Assembly: GCA_046757725.1 (NCBI GenBank)
Contig: JBHHYU010000109.1
Span: 1 to 8,940, forward strand
Direction of reading: 5' to 3'
From: JBHHYU01 sp046757725
GTDB taxonomy: Bacteria; Desulfobacterota; Binatia; UBA9968
DNA length: 8,940 bases
Positions 1 through 7,252 of this stretch are shown one piece after another. The notes beneath the pieces are model-generated. The model was not told the DNA's origin. It ran no database searches and was given only the letters and a program-made list of their open reading frames with translations. Within the stretch, counting starts at the first letter, position 1. Every line of letters starts with the position of its first letter. The position numbers and the translations under genes are program-made.

Positions 1-55
1 GAGCGCTTCCTTGACACGGAAGAGGTCGGCGGTTCAATCCCGCCCGTGCCTACCA
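1..55 (+). tRNA. tRNA-Val (anticodon GAC), 3' part, cut by the window start
   Basis: The window opens inside a tRNA. The anticodon stem CTTCC/GGAAG (6-10 and 18-22) encloses the 7-base loop TTGACAC, giving anticodon GAC at 13-15, which reads the valine codon GUC. A 5-base variable loop (23-27) follows. The T arm has stem GGCGG/CCGCC (28-32 and 40-44) and loop TTCAATC. The 3' acceptor strand CGTGCCT (45-51), discriminator A52 and an encoded CCA (53-55) complete it. The acceptor 5' strand and most of the D arm lie outside the window. It ends 49 bases before thrS, so the two may share a transcript, with the mRNA freed by tRNA 3' processing. Confidence 0.95.
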
Positions 56-72
56 GCGGTAAAGAACAAGCC

Positions 73-89
73 TTCAGCTGGCCGCTGAA
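73..89 (+). promoter_or_regulatory. small hairpin in the thrS leader
   Basis: TTCAGC (73-78) and GCTGAA (84-89) form a perfect 6-bp stem around the loop TGGCC, ending 15 bases before the thrS ATG. A competing pairing is CAGCGG (54-59) with CCGCTG (82-87), which would engage the last two bases of the upstream tRNA. No T-run follows, so it is not an intrinsic terminator. The loop does not carry a threonine anticodon, so it does not look like the E. coli thrS operator, which mimics tRNA-Thr. It could be a processing or translation-control element, or chance. Confidence 0.25.
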
Positions 90-104
90 CGGTTACAGCC
101 AGAT

Positions 105-2066
105 ATGATGGGTCATATTTACGTTACATTGTCAGGAGGAAAAGTAGAGGAGCTTACCGCCGGGCTCAAGATTAAGGAGCTCGTCTCCTCACTAGGCGTG
201 AATGGTAATATCGTTGCGGCGAAGATCGATGGTATGCCTGTGGATCTCGATCAGTCCCTGAACAGAGATTGCAATCTGGATTGGATTTTACTAGACAGCA
301 TTGAAGGTGTGGACATTCTGCGTCATTCCACCGCTCACCTCATGGCTCAGGCAGTGCAGGGCCTATTTCCCGGTACTCAGGTGACCATCGGACCTACTAT
401 AGAAAACGGTTTTTATTATGATTTCAAACGGGATAAATCTTTTACACAGGAGGAGATTGGGCAGATCGAGGCTCGAATGCGTGATCTCGCGGAGCTAAAT
501 CTGAAAGTTACCCGGGAGGAGTTGCCGCGCCAAGACGCAGTCGAGTTATTTCGTAATCTGGGTGAAGGGTACAAGGTAGAAATCTTGGCCGATATCCCGG
601 ACGGGACAGTCTCTCTTTATCGGCAAGGAGACTGGGTGGATCTTTGTCGTGGACCGCACGTGCCATCGACGGGCCTTATCCGTGCCTTCAAACTCACTGG
701 GGTGGCGGGGGCGTACTGGAGAGGGGACGAAAAGAACGAGATGCTCCAACGTATCTACGGAACCTCTTTTCCTTCCGCGAAGGCTCTTCGCGAGCATTTG
801 AAGCTCTTGGAAGAGGCCAAAAAAAGGGATCACCGAAAGCTCGGTGCGGAACTGGGCCTGTTTATGGTTTCGAGCGCAATCGGACCAGGGCTTCCTCTAT
901 GGTTGCCCAAGGGAGCCATGGTCCGCTCGATCCTTGAGCGCTATATTGTTGACCTTGAGAGGAGCAAAGGTTACCAGCATGTCTATACACCCCAACTCGC
1001 ACGTACCGAACTCTATAAACAGTCGGGCCATTGGGATCATTTTAAGGACAGTATGTACCCTCCGATCCATTTGGAGGATAAAGAGGAGTTAGTTCTACGC
1101 CCGATGAATTGTCCGCATCATGTGATGGTCTACCAACATGAACTCCACAGTTACCGCGACTTGCCGCTGCGCATCGCCGAGCTGGGGACGATGTATCGTT
1201 ACGAGCGCTCGGGTGTGCTTTCAGGGCTTTCCCGGGTGAGGGCGATGACCCTTAACGATGCCCATATCTTTTGCCTGCCTGAGCAGATACAATCGGAGAC
1301 GGTGGGCGTCCTCAAGATGATCGAACGGGTGTACCGGGAACTTGGCTTCACCCGTTATTGGTACCGGCTTTCACTGCGCAATCCGAAGGACAAGGCAAAC
1401 TTTGTTGATAACGATGCGATGTGGGATAACGCTGAGCACTGCCTGCGTCAGGCCTTGGGTGATGTTGGCCTCCGGTTTCGAGAGGCGGTTGGGGAGGCAG
1501 CTTACTATGGTCCAAAAATCGATGTGCAACTCAGTGACGTACTTGGCCATAGCGAGACGGTCTCGACCGTGCAGCTCGATTTTTATCTCCCGGAGCGTTT
1601 TGGTCTCGAATATGTCGATAAAGACGGGCAGCGCAAGCGCCCTGTAATGATCCACCGTGGCGTCATCAGTACCATGGAACGAATGATGGCTTTTCTCATT
1701 GAGCATTATGGTGGCAATTTTCCACTTTGGCTCGCGCCCGTCCAAATAAAGCTATTGACAGTTACAGATCAGCAAAGAGATTACGCCCAGAAGGTTTTCG
1801 AGAGGCTGCAAACTTTGGGCTGGAGGGTCGAGTTGGATGTGCGAAGTGAAAAGTTGAGCTATAAAATCCGCGAGGCGCAGATGGAGAAGATCCCTTATGC
1901 GTTAGTTATCGGGGATCGGGAAATGAAAAATGGGACGATCGCCCCTCGGCGGAGAGGCGGCGAGACCTTAAAACCACTATCGGTTGAAGATTTTATAGAA
2001 ATGTTGCAGTTGGAGGCTGCTCGTGGCAAGGAAGAAAAGCAAGGGGATGTCAATGCTCAGCCGTGA
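105..2066 (+). CDS. thrS: threonine--tRNA ligase
   Basis: Cytoplasmic class II synthetase that charges tRNA-Thr with threonine and edits Ser-tRNA-Thr. At 653 residues it is full length for the bacterial family. The order is TGS domain (about 5-65), editing domain with zinc-type residues H74, H78, C181 and H185 (HSTAH, then DLCRGPH), class II catalytic core (about 250-545), and HGTP anticodon-binding domain (about 550-645). The catalytic zinc ligands are visible as C336 (MNCPHH), H387 (NDAHIF) and H517 (MIHRG). Motif 2 is at YRYERSGVLSGL and motif 3 at GVISTMERMMAF. Tandem ATGs at 105 and 108 are the only canonical starts downstream of an in-frame stop at 60-62 that fit the TGS domain; which one is used is unclear. 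No Shine-Dalgarno is visible upstream. It heads the operon after tRNA-Val. Every catalytic and editing residue I checked is present. Confidence 0.97.
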   Translation: MMGHIYVTLSGGKVEELTAGLKIKELVSSLGVNGNIVAAKIDGMPVDLDQSLNRDCNLDWILLDSIEGVDILRHSTAHLMAQAVQGLFPGTQVTIGPTIENGFYYDFKRDKSFTQEEIGQIEARMRDLAELNLKVTREELPRQDAVELFRNLGEGYKVEILADIPDGTVSLYRQGDWVDLCRGPHVPSTGLIRAFKLTGVAGAYWRGDEKNEMLQRIYGTSFPSAKALREHLKLLEEAKKRDHRKLGAELGLFMVSSAIGPGLPLWLPKGAMVRSILERYIVDLERSKGYQHVYTPQLARTELYKQSGHWDHFKDSMYPPIHLEDKEELVLRPMNCPHHVMVYQHELHSYRDLPLRIAELGTMYRYERSGVLSGLSRVRAMTLNDAHIFCLPEQIQSETVGVLKMIERVYRELGFTRYWYRLSLRNPKDKANFVDNDAMWDNAEHCLRQALGDVGLRFREAVGEAAYYGPKIDVQLSDVLGHSETVSTVQLDFYLPERFGLEYVDKDGQRKRPVMIHRGVISTMERMMAFLIEHYGGNFPLWLAPVQIKLLTVTDQQRDYAQKVFERLQTLGWRVELDVRSEKLSYKIREAQMEKIPYALVIGDREMKNGTIAPRRRGGETLKPLSVEDFIEMLQLEAARGKEEKQGDVNAQP

Positions 2067-2119
2067 GCTCAAGTCCGGAGGCCTAAGGCCGAAGGGTATT
2101 TTGCCGTCTGTTTGTACTG

Positions 2120-2135
2120 AAGGAGGTGGCCTATA
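2120..2135 (+). promoter_or_regulatory. infC ribosome binding site with AUA start codon
   Basis: AAGGAGGTG (2120-2128) is a 9-base perfect complement of the usual 16S rRNA 3' end. It is followed after four bases by ATA at 2133-2135, in the infC frame. TGA at 2118-2120 closes that frame upstream, and there is no ATG, GTG or TTG in frame until TTG at 2208, which lies inside the conserved IF3 N-domain. A strong ribosome binding site paired with a poor start codon is the known arrangement for IF3 autoregulation: E. coli infC uses AUU. Confidence 0.9.
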
Positions 2136-2639
2136 GCTAGAGATTCTAGAATCAACCATCAAATTCGTGCCCCTGAGGTTCGAGTTATCGGTTCAGAAGG
2201 AGATCAATTGGGCGTTATGCCGTTGCACAAGGCCCTCAGAATGGCAGAAAACCAGGCACTGGATCTGGTGGAGGTGGCTCAAGAAGCTCAACCCCCTGTC
2301 TGCCGTTTAATGGATTATGGAAAATACCGCTACCTTCAGAGGAAAAAAACCCAGGAGGGAAAGAAGAAGCAGACATTTGTCGCTGTCAAGGAGGTCAAGA
2401 TACGATCGCGTACAGATCAACATGACGTTGTCTATAAAGTTCGCAATATCCGGCGTTTCATTGAAAGGGGACAGCGGGTGAAGGTCTCGGTCTTTTTCCG
2501 CGGGCGAGAAATTGCGCACCCGGAACTAGGCCGGCAGATGTTAAATGGAGTCTTGGGTCAGCTCGAGGATATTGCGAAGCTTGATATTGCTCCTAGGTTG
2601 GAGGGGAGAAGCATGGCCATGCTTCTGACTCCCAAATGA
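2133..2639 (+). CDS. infC: translation initiation factor IF-3, starting at AUA
   Basis: IF3 binds the 30S subunit, prevents premature joining of 50S, and checks the start codon and initiator tRNA. From the AUA the protein is 168 residues, normal for the family. It begins ARDSRINHQIRAPEVR after the initiator, the conserved start of the N-domain, and continues through GDQLGVMPLHKAL and LDLVEVA. A basic linker (about 65-85) and the C-domain follow, with VKEVKIRSRTDQHD, FFRGREIAHPELG and a C-terminal EGRSMAMLLTPK. Starting at the first canonical codon (TTG 2208) would remove 25 conserved residues, so AUA at 2133 is strongly preferred. The gene lies 66 bases after thrS and ahead of the L35 and L20 genes, the classic bacterial order. 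IF3 is known to repress its own mRNA by rejecting non-AUG/GUG/UUG starts, and this start fits that mechanism. Confidence 0.95.
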   Translation: MARDSRINHQIRAPEVRVIGSEGDQLGVMPLHKALRMAENQALDLVEVAQEAQPPVCRLMDYGKYRYLQRKKTQEGKKKQTFVAVKEVKIRSRTDQHDVVYKVRNIRRFIERGQRVKVSVFFRGREIAHPELGRQMLNGVLGQLEDIAKLDIAPRLEGRSMAMLLTPK

Positions 2640-2731
2640 ACCATTGGAGTTCAACCGGCAGCAAACCGTGCGGTGCTAAAAGTTGAGCACAAGGCGTTAA
2701 TAAAAATCGAACAGGGAACAAGGAGAAAGAT

Positions 2732-2929
2732 GTGCCAAAGATTAAAACCCGTAGAGGGGCAGCGAAACGATTTAGACTTACCGCGACCGGTAAGGTCAAG
2801 AGAAACAAGGGCTTTAAAAGTCACCTCCTTTCCGGAAAAGGGAGGAAACGAAAACGACGGCTCAGAAAAGGGGCGTTGGTTTCACCATCGGAAACTAAGA
2901 ATGTCAGAAAATTGGTACCGTATTTATAG
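2732..2929 (+). CDS. rpmI: 50S ribosomal protein L35
   Basis: Small, very basic 65-residue protein of the large ribosomal subunit, full length. It starts MPKIKTRRGAAKRF and contains the family's GKVKRNKGFKSHLL, the KGRKRKRRLRKGALV cluster, and the KLVPYL ending. The start is GTG at 2732 with AAGGAG at 2720-2725, six bases away. An ATG at 2730-2732 overlaps this GTG in another frame and opens a 75-codon overlapping reading frame that does not look like a real protein. The 92-base gap after infC is the place where L20 acts as repressor in E. coli. No clear equivalent structure could be proved here. Confidence 0.97.
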   Translation: MPKIKTRRGAAKRFRLTATGKVKRNKGFKSHLLSGKGRKRKRRLRKGALVSPSETKNVRKLVPYL

Positions 2930-2991
2930 CCATCAGTCCTCAGCAGGCAGCAGATAAGTGAAAAGTCTACTACAGGGAAGGAGTTAGGAAA

Positions 2992-3354
2992 GTGCCACGA
3001 GTTAAAGGAGGTAGCAAATCCAGACAGCGGAGAAAGAAGATACTGAAGCTGGCAAAGGGATACGTGGGGGGACGGGGTAGACTGTATCGCACTGCCCGGG
3101 AGACGGTAGAGCGGTCCCTTGCCTTTGCCTATAGAGATCGGCGAGTCAAGAAGCGGGATTTTCGCGGTCTATGGATCACCCGTATTAATGCAGCAGCCCA
3201 TCTTAACGGACTCTCTTACAGACAGTTCATGAACGGTCTCAAGCAGGCCGGCGTGGAGCTGGACAGGAAGATCCTAGCAGATCTGGCTGTTTCGGATATG
3301 CCGGCCTTCGGGCAAATAGCTCAACTCGCCGCAAAAAAATCAGCGAAGTCATAG
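2992..3354 (+). CDS. rplT: 50S ribosomal protein L20
   Basis: L20 binds 23S rRNA early in 50S assembly, and in several bacteria it also represses the rpmI-rplT messenger. The 120-residue protein is full length. The basic N-terminal extension (MPRVKGGSKSRQRRKKILK) is followed by LAKGYVGGRGRLYRTA, the conserved AYRDRRVKKRDFRGLWI, INAAAHLNGLSY, and the C-terminal GVELDRKILADLAV. The start is GTG at 2992, with AAGGAG (2978-2983) eight bases upstream. It lies 62 bases after rpmI and 21 bases before pheS. Its TAG stop (3352-3354) is in the same frame as pheS. Confidence 0.97.
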   Translation: MPRVKGGSKSRQRRKKILKLAKGYVGGRGRLYRTARETVERSLAFAYRDRRVKKRDFRGLWITRINAAAHLNGLSYRQFMNGLKQAGVELDRKILADLAVSDMPAFGQIAQLAAKKSAKS

Positions 3355-3375
3355 CTCTGCTCTCCGCTTTGCTTC

Positions 3376-4416
3376 ATGAAAGAATCTTTGGAACCTCTTA
3401 GAGAAGAGATCGTGGATAAGATTGGGCGGTGTAGCTCCGAGCGGGAGATCAACGATCTCCGTGTGGAGTACTTGGGCCGGAGAGGTAAAATCACCCTTCG
3501 GTTGCGCGGGCTAAAGGGAATTCCGTCTGAGGAACGCCCGCGGGTTGGGGACCAGCTTAATCGGCTGAAGCGCTTTCTCGAGACGCAGATAGAGTCCCAC
3601 CTTAGAGAATTAAAGAGCAAAGAAAAAGAGCGGATCCTACGAGAGGAGATTGTCGATGTTACCCTTCCCGGAGGTGGTTGGGAGACAGGTCGAATACATC
3701 CCATTACCCTGGTGATGGATGAGATCATTGATGTGTTTTTGGGAATGGGGTTTGAGATTGCGCGGGGCCCTGATATTGAGGATGACTATCATAATTTTGA
3801 AGCTCTCAATATGCCCAAGGATCATCCCGCACGAGACATGCAGGATACTTTCTTTGTCTCGCAGGATCGCCTGCTTAGGACCCATACCTCCCCTGTTCAA
3901 ATCCACATCATGGAAGAACGTTCGCCACCTCTCCAGGTGATCGCTCCCGGGGCGGTCTACCGTCACGATGATGATGCGACTCATTCTCCAATGTTTCATC
4001 AGGTTGAGGGGTTCATGGTAAATCACGATATTGCCTTCACCCACCTCAAAGGCGTACTGACCCACTTTTTACACCAGATTTTCCGAAAAGAAACCGGCGT
4101 ACGTTTCCGTCCTAGTTTTTTTCCGTTTACAGAGCCGAGTGCAGAAATCGATATCCAATGCCTGTTTTGCGGTGGGGAAGGCGCAAATGCAACGGTGCGG
4201 ACCTGCCGGGTGTGCAAGGGGTCAGGCTGGTTGGAAATCCTCGGCGCTGGGATGATTGATCCTCAAGTTTTTCGGTTTGTAGGCTACGACCCTGAAAAGG
4301 TATCCGGTTTTGCCTTTGGGATGGGTGTAGAGCGAATTGCCATGTTGAGGTTTGGGATTGAGGATATCCGTCTCTTTTTTCAGAACGACGTGCGGTTTCT
4401 TCGACAGTTTGCATAG
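3376..4416 (+). CDS. pheS: phenylalanine--tRNA ligase alpha subunit
   Basis: Catalytic subunit of the cytoplasmic (alpha-beta)2 PheRS; it activates phenylalanine and transfers it to tRNA-Phe. At 346 residues it is full length. A charged, coiled-coil-like N-terminal arm (1 to about 88) is followed by the class II core: HPITLVMDEIIDVFLGMGFE (motif 1 region), the NMPKDHPARDMQDTFF stretch, motif 2 YRHDDDATHSPMFHQVEG from Y195, and motif 3 GMGVERIAMLRFG near residues 315-327. Two CxxC pairs (C262/C265 and C277/C280) form a probable zinc knuckle. The spacer between them (GGEGANATVRT) seems a few residues longer than I remember for relatives. ATG 3376 is forced as start by the in-frame TAG at 3352 and the lack of another canonical codon, yet the 21 bases upstream are pyrimidine-rich with no Shine-Dalgarno. 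Coupling to rplT translation is plausible. Confidence 0.97.
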   Translation: MKESLEPLREEIVDKIGRCSSEREINDLRVEYLGRRGKITLRLRGLKGIPSEERPRVGDQLNRLKRFLETQIESHLRELKSKEKERILREEIVDVTLPGGGWETGRIHPITLVMDEIIDVFLGMGFEIARGPDIEDDYHNFEALNMPKDHPARDMQDTFFVSQDRLLRTHTSPVQIHIMEERSPPLQVIAPGAVYRHDDDATHSPMFHQVEGFMVNHDIAFTHLKGVLTHFLHQIFRKETGVRFRPSFFPFTEPSAEIDIQCLFCGGEGANATVRTCRVCKGSGWLEILGAGMIDPQVFRFVGYDPEKVSGFAFGMGVERIAMLRFGIEDIRLFFQNDVRFLRQFA

Positions 4417-4447
4417 CTGTATAGCGACACTGACCCCATCATAAATT

Positions 4448-6580
4448 ATGAAGTTCACTCTAAATTGGCTAAAGGAGTTAGTCGACTTTAGTGCTTCGGC
4501 AAACGAGATCGCCAGGGTACTGACCATGGCAGGTCTCGAGGTGGATTCTCTCGTCCCATGGTGTCCCGAACGAGGGCAACGGGAGGAGGATTGGTTGATG
4601 GAGATAGCTGTTACCCCGAATCGTGGAGACTGCTTGGGAATTATGGGGGTAGCGCGGGAGATAGCTGCTCTTACTGGGGCCCATCTCAAAGCTCCGTCAA
4701 CAACTCCACACACCAACGACTCTAGTTTAAAACGCCTCGTCAATGTTAGGATCGTGAATCCTCGTCTGTGTCTGCGTTATTCTGCCAGAGTGGTTGAGGG
4801 GCTCCATGTCGCGGTTTCTCCTGCATGGATGCGAAATCGCTTGGACGCCTGTGGAATTCGCTCCGTCAACAATATTGTAGACATTACCAATTATGTCATG
4901 TTAGAAACCGGCCAACCGCTCCACGCGTTTGATCTCGACCGATTGCCAACCAAGCAGGTTGTCGTGAGGCAGGCGAACAGGCCGGGCAATTTTATCACTC
5001 TGGATGACATCGTGCGTAGGTTGGATCCGGAGGATCTTCTCATCTGCGATGGTGAGACGCCCATCGCCTTGGCCGGAGTTATGGGCGGAAGAAACTCAGA
5101 AGTTGGGCCGGATACCCATGCCGTATTGCTTGAAAGTGCCCATTTTGATGCCCTCTCCGTTCGTCGGACTGCAAGGCGTCAGGGGCTTCATAGCGAGGCC
5201 TCTCATCGTTTTGAGCGAGGTGTGGATCCGACTGGGACGCTCTATGCGCTGAATCGAGCAGGTTTCCTGTTGGCCACCACTGCAGGCGGCATTCCGTCAA
5301 AGGGGGTTATCGATGCGTATCCTCGCCCCAAGAGGCCAGCATCAATCTCGGTCCGTTACCAGAGGGTTAAAAGGCTCCTGGGTATCGAGCTCGGGGTGAG
5401 GGAAATCGAGAGAATTTTCAAATCCCTCGGTTTAATGATTCAAAGTCGGTCCAAAAGTATAGTTAAGGTCATTCCACCTGCTTACCGTCATGATCTCTCT
5501 CGTGAAGCTGATCTGATTGAGGAGCTGGCCAGGTGCCACGGATACGACAAGATTCCCGCCATGCTGCCTTTGGTCAGGCCCGAAGGCAAAGTGGACTGGC
5601 GTCTTAAATGGGAGCGCAAGATCCGTTCCGTGCTTATTGGAGGAGGGCTCACGGAGGTCCTGAATCTACCCTTTACTTCCGAGGAGATGAACCGACACTT
5701 TTTAGGTCACGGAAAGGACCAGGCCTTGCCCGTGCCGATTATGAATCCATTGGTGCAAGAATGTTCCGAGATGCGTCTTAGCCTTCTTCCCGGCTTATTG
5801 GCAAACTTGCGGACTCATGTTGAGCAAAAAGCCAAGGGTTTTGCCGGGTTCGAGCTGGGTAAGGTATTTAACCTTCAGGTGGACGGTGCGAAAGAATGCC
5901 CTCGTGAGGAGGCAAAGGGCTCGATTGAAGAAAAACAGTGCCTGGCGGGTATTCTGTTCGGCCAGAGGCAACACAGGGGGCTAGGTAAAGGAGGGGCACC
6001 GTTCACTTTTCTCGATCTGAAGGGGTCGATTGAGCGGATTCTGGAAGTCACTCGCGTTGGGTGCAAAATATCATGGGTCAGCAGCAGTGACGCCTCTTTT
6101 CTCCATCCCGGGAAATCGGCGGCTCTACAACGAAATGGCGCCTCTCTAGGGATGCTGGGGGAGGTCCATCCGGATTTATGTCACCAATGGAATCTTCCGA
6201 CTTTCCTGGTTTTTGAACTTGACTTCGATGGATTGGTTCATTATGCTCGGCCTGATTTTGCGGTTCGGCCCCTGCCACGTTTCCCGTCGGTTGAGCGAGA
6301 TCTGGCCGTAGTGGTAGATGAGGCCTTTCCGGCTCAACGGATTATTAGTTGGGTCACGAATCTCGGTCAATCTCTGATTGAAGACGTGCAGGTTTTTGAT
6401 CAATACCATGGTGCTCCTATTGCTGAGGGTAGAAAGAGTTTGGCCTATACCATCTCATATCGGGCAGAAGACAGAACTTTAACGGACCTAGAGGTAAATA
6501 CACTCCACCAGGATCTGGTTGCTCAAATCGGCGAAATCTTTGGTGCTGAACCTAGAGGCTCGAAAGAATCTCCGAACTAA
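4448..6580 (+). CDS. pheT: phenylalanine--tRNA ligase beta subunit lacking the EMAP-like tRNA-binding (B2) domain
   Basis: Partner of PheS, carrying the editing site for Tyr-tRNA-Phe and the tRNA-binding surfaces. The protein is 710 residues; E. coli PheT is 795. The B1 start (MKFTLNWLKELVDF to AGLEVDSLV, 1-36) passes through a short linker (about 37-50) directly into MEIAVTPNRGDCLG (51-64), which in E. coli lies near residue 160. About 105 residues forming the EMAP/OB-fold tRNA-binding domain are therefore absent, in frame and without a visible scar. The rest is intact: the B3/B4 editing domain (about 85-285, with LHSEASHRFERGVDP around H248), the B5 domain with YRHDLSREADLIEELARCHG, the catalytic-like core, and the FDX-ACB domain (about 608-704) starting PLPRFPSVERDLAVVV. 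An in-frame stop at 4442-4444 forces ATG 4448. No Shine-Dalgarno is visible before it. Confidence 0.95.
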   Translation: MKFTLNWLKELVDFSASANEIARVLTMAGLEVDSLVPWCPERGQREEDWLMEIAVTPNRGDCLGIMGVAREIAALTGAHLKAPSTTPHTNDSSLKRLVNVRIVNPRLCLRYSARVVEGLHVAVSPAWMRNRLDACGIRSVNNIVDITNYVMLETGQPLHAFDLDRLPTKQVVVRQANRPGNFITLDDIVRRLDPEDLLICDGETPIALAGVMGGRNSEVGPDTHAVLLESAHFDALSVRRTARRQGLHSEASHRFERGVDPTGTLYALNRAGFLLATTAGGIPSKGVIDAYPRPKRPASISVRYQRVKRLLGIELGVREIERIFKSLGLMIQSRSKSIVKVIPPAYRHDLSREADLIEELARCHGYDKIPAMLPLVRPEGKVDWRLKWERKIRSVLIGGGLTEVLNLPFTSEEMNRHFLGHGKDQALPVPIMNPLVQECSEMRLSLLPGLLANLRTHVEQKAKGFAGFELGKVFNLQVDGAKECPREEAKGSIEEKQCLAGILFGQRQHRGLGKGGAPFTFLDLKGSIERILEVTRVGCKISWVSSSDASFLHPGKSAALQRNGASLGMLGEVHPDLCHQWNLPTFLVFELDFDGLVHYARPDFAVRPLPRFPSVERDLAVVVDEAFPAQRIISWVTNLGQSLIEDVQVFDQYHGAPIAEGRKSLAYTISYRAEDRTLTDLEVNTLHQDLVAQIGEIFGAEPRGSKESPN

Positions 6581-6599
6581 ACAAAAGAAGAGGTTGAAC

Positions 6600-6884
6600 A
6601 TGACTAAGGCTGATATCATCGCACATATCTATGAGAAAGTAGGTTTTTCTAAAAAGGAAGCTACCGATGTCGTTGAAGCGACTTTCGACATCATTAAGGC
6701 CTGCTTGGAAAAAGGGGAAAAGGTTAAGATATCGGGGTTTGGTAACCTCGTTGTCAACAGCAAACATCCCCGAAAGGGACGCAATCCTCAGACTGGGGAA
6801 GAAATCATTATCATGGCGCGGAAGGTCCTCACCTTCAAGGCGAGTCAGATTTTAAAGAAAAACCTCAACAGTATTTCCGCCTGA
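6600..6884 (+). CDS. ihfA: integration host factor subunit alpha (HU/IHF family)
   Basis: Nucleoid protein that bends DNA sharply as a heterodimer with IHF beta, acting in transcription, recombination and replication. It has 94 residues, the usual size. The N-terminal helices (MTKADIIAHIYEKVGFSKKE) lead to the SGFGN turn (45-49) and the DNA-binding arm RNPQTGEE, with P63 at the position of the intercalating proline. ATG 6600 was chosen because AAGAGG (6588-6593) is six bases upstream and the protein then aligns with the family; longer in-frame starts lie inside pheT. It lies 19 bases after pheT, as in many proteobacteria. The alpha assignment rests mainly on the pheT-ihfA linkage, since HU and IHF subunits are hard to separate by sequence alone. 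Confidence 0.92.
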   Translation: MTKADIIAHIYEKVGFSKKEATDVVEATFDIIKACLEKGEKVKISGFGNLVVNSKHPRKGRNPQTGEEIIIMARKVLTFKASQILKKNLNSISA

Positions 6885-6898
6885 AGCCTTGCAAATCT

Positions 6899-7252
6899 AT
6901 GGCCTCACGATTGCCGGAAAAGCTCTATTTTAAGATCGGGGAGGTAAGCCGCATCATCGGCGTAGAGCCCTATGTGTTGCGCTACTGGGAAACCGAGTTT
7001 AATGTGCTCAAGCCGGGAAAAGCCCCCTCGCGCCACCGTCTTTACAAAAAAAACGATGTGGAGCTTTTGTTGGAGATCAAGAGACTTCTTTATTCGGAGG
7101 GTTATACCATTGAGGGTGCGAGAAAAAGACTCAAAGAAGGCAAAAAAGAAGAACGGCAACAGCTCAGACTGCCACTCTCAGAGTCTAAGTATCGTAATAC
7201 GCTAATTAAACTCAAAAAAGAACTTCAATCGCTCCATAAGATCCTGTCCTAG
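6899..7252 (+). CDS. MerR-family transcriptional regulator
   Basis: A 117-residue protein with a winged-helix MerR DNA-binding domain at its N-terminus. The helix-turn-helix is YFKIGEVSRIIGVEPYVLR (about 10-28), followed by YWETEF, the wing SRHRLYKKNDVELLLEI, and the second helical part LLYSEGYTIEGARKRL. The tail (about 85-117) is charged and ends in a short predicted coiled coil (LIKLKKELQSLHKIL), suitable for dimerization. No effector-binding domain or metal-binding cysteines are present, so the signal is unknown. Small MerR-like proteins directly after ihfA are common in Desulfobacterota. The gene starts 14 bases after ihfA with only a weak ribosome binding signal, so coupled expression is likely. 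Its biological role is not known to me. Confidence 0.9.
   Translation: MASRLPEKLYFKIGEVSRIIGVEPYVLRYWETEFNVLKPGKAPSRHRLYKKNDVELLLEIKRLLYSEGYTIEGARKRLKEGKKEERQQLRLPLSESKYRNTLIKLKKELQSLHKILS

Noticed and set aside
54..104. thrS operator mimicking tRNA-Thr
   Set aside because: A hairpin exists, but its loop TGGCC carries no threonine anticodon and it does not overlap a ribosome binding site.
2080..2090. GGCC-TAA-GGCC between thrS and infC as a terminator
   Set aside because: Only four base pairs with a three-base loop and no T-run; too weak to support.
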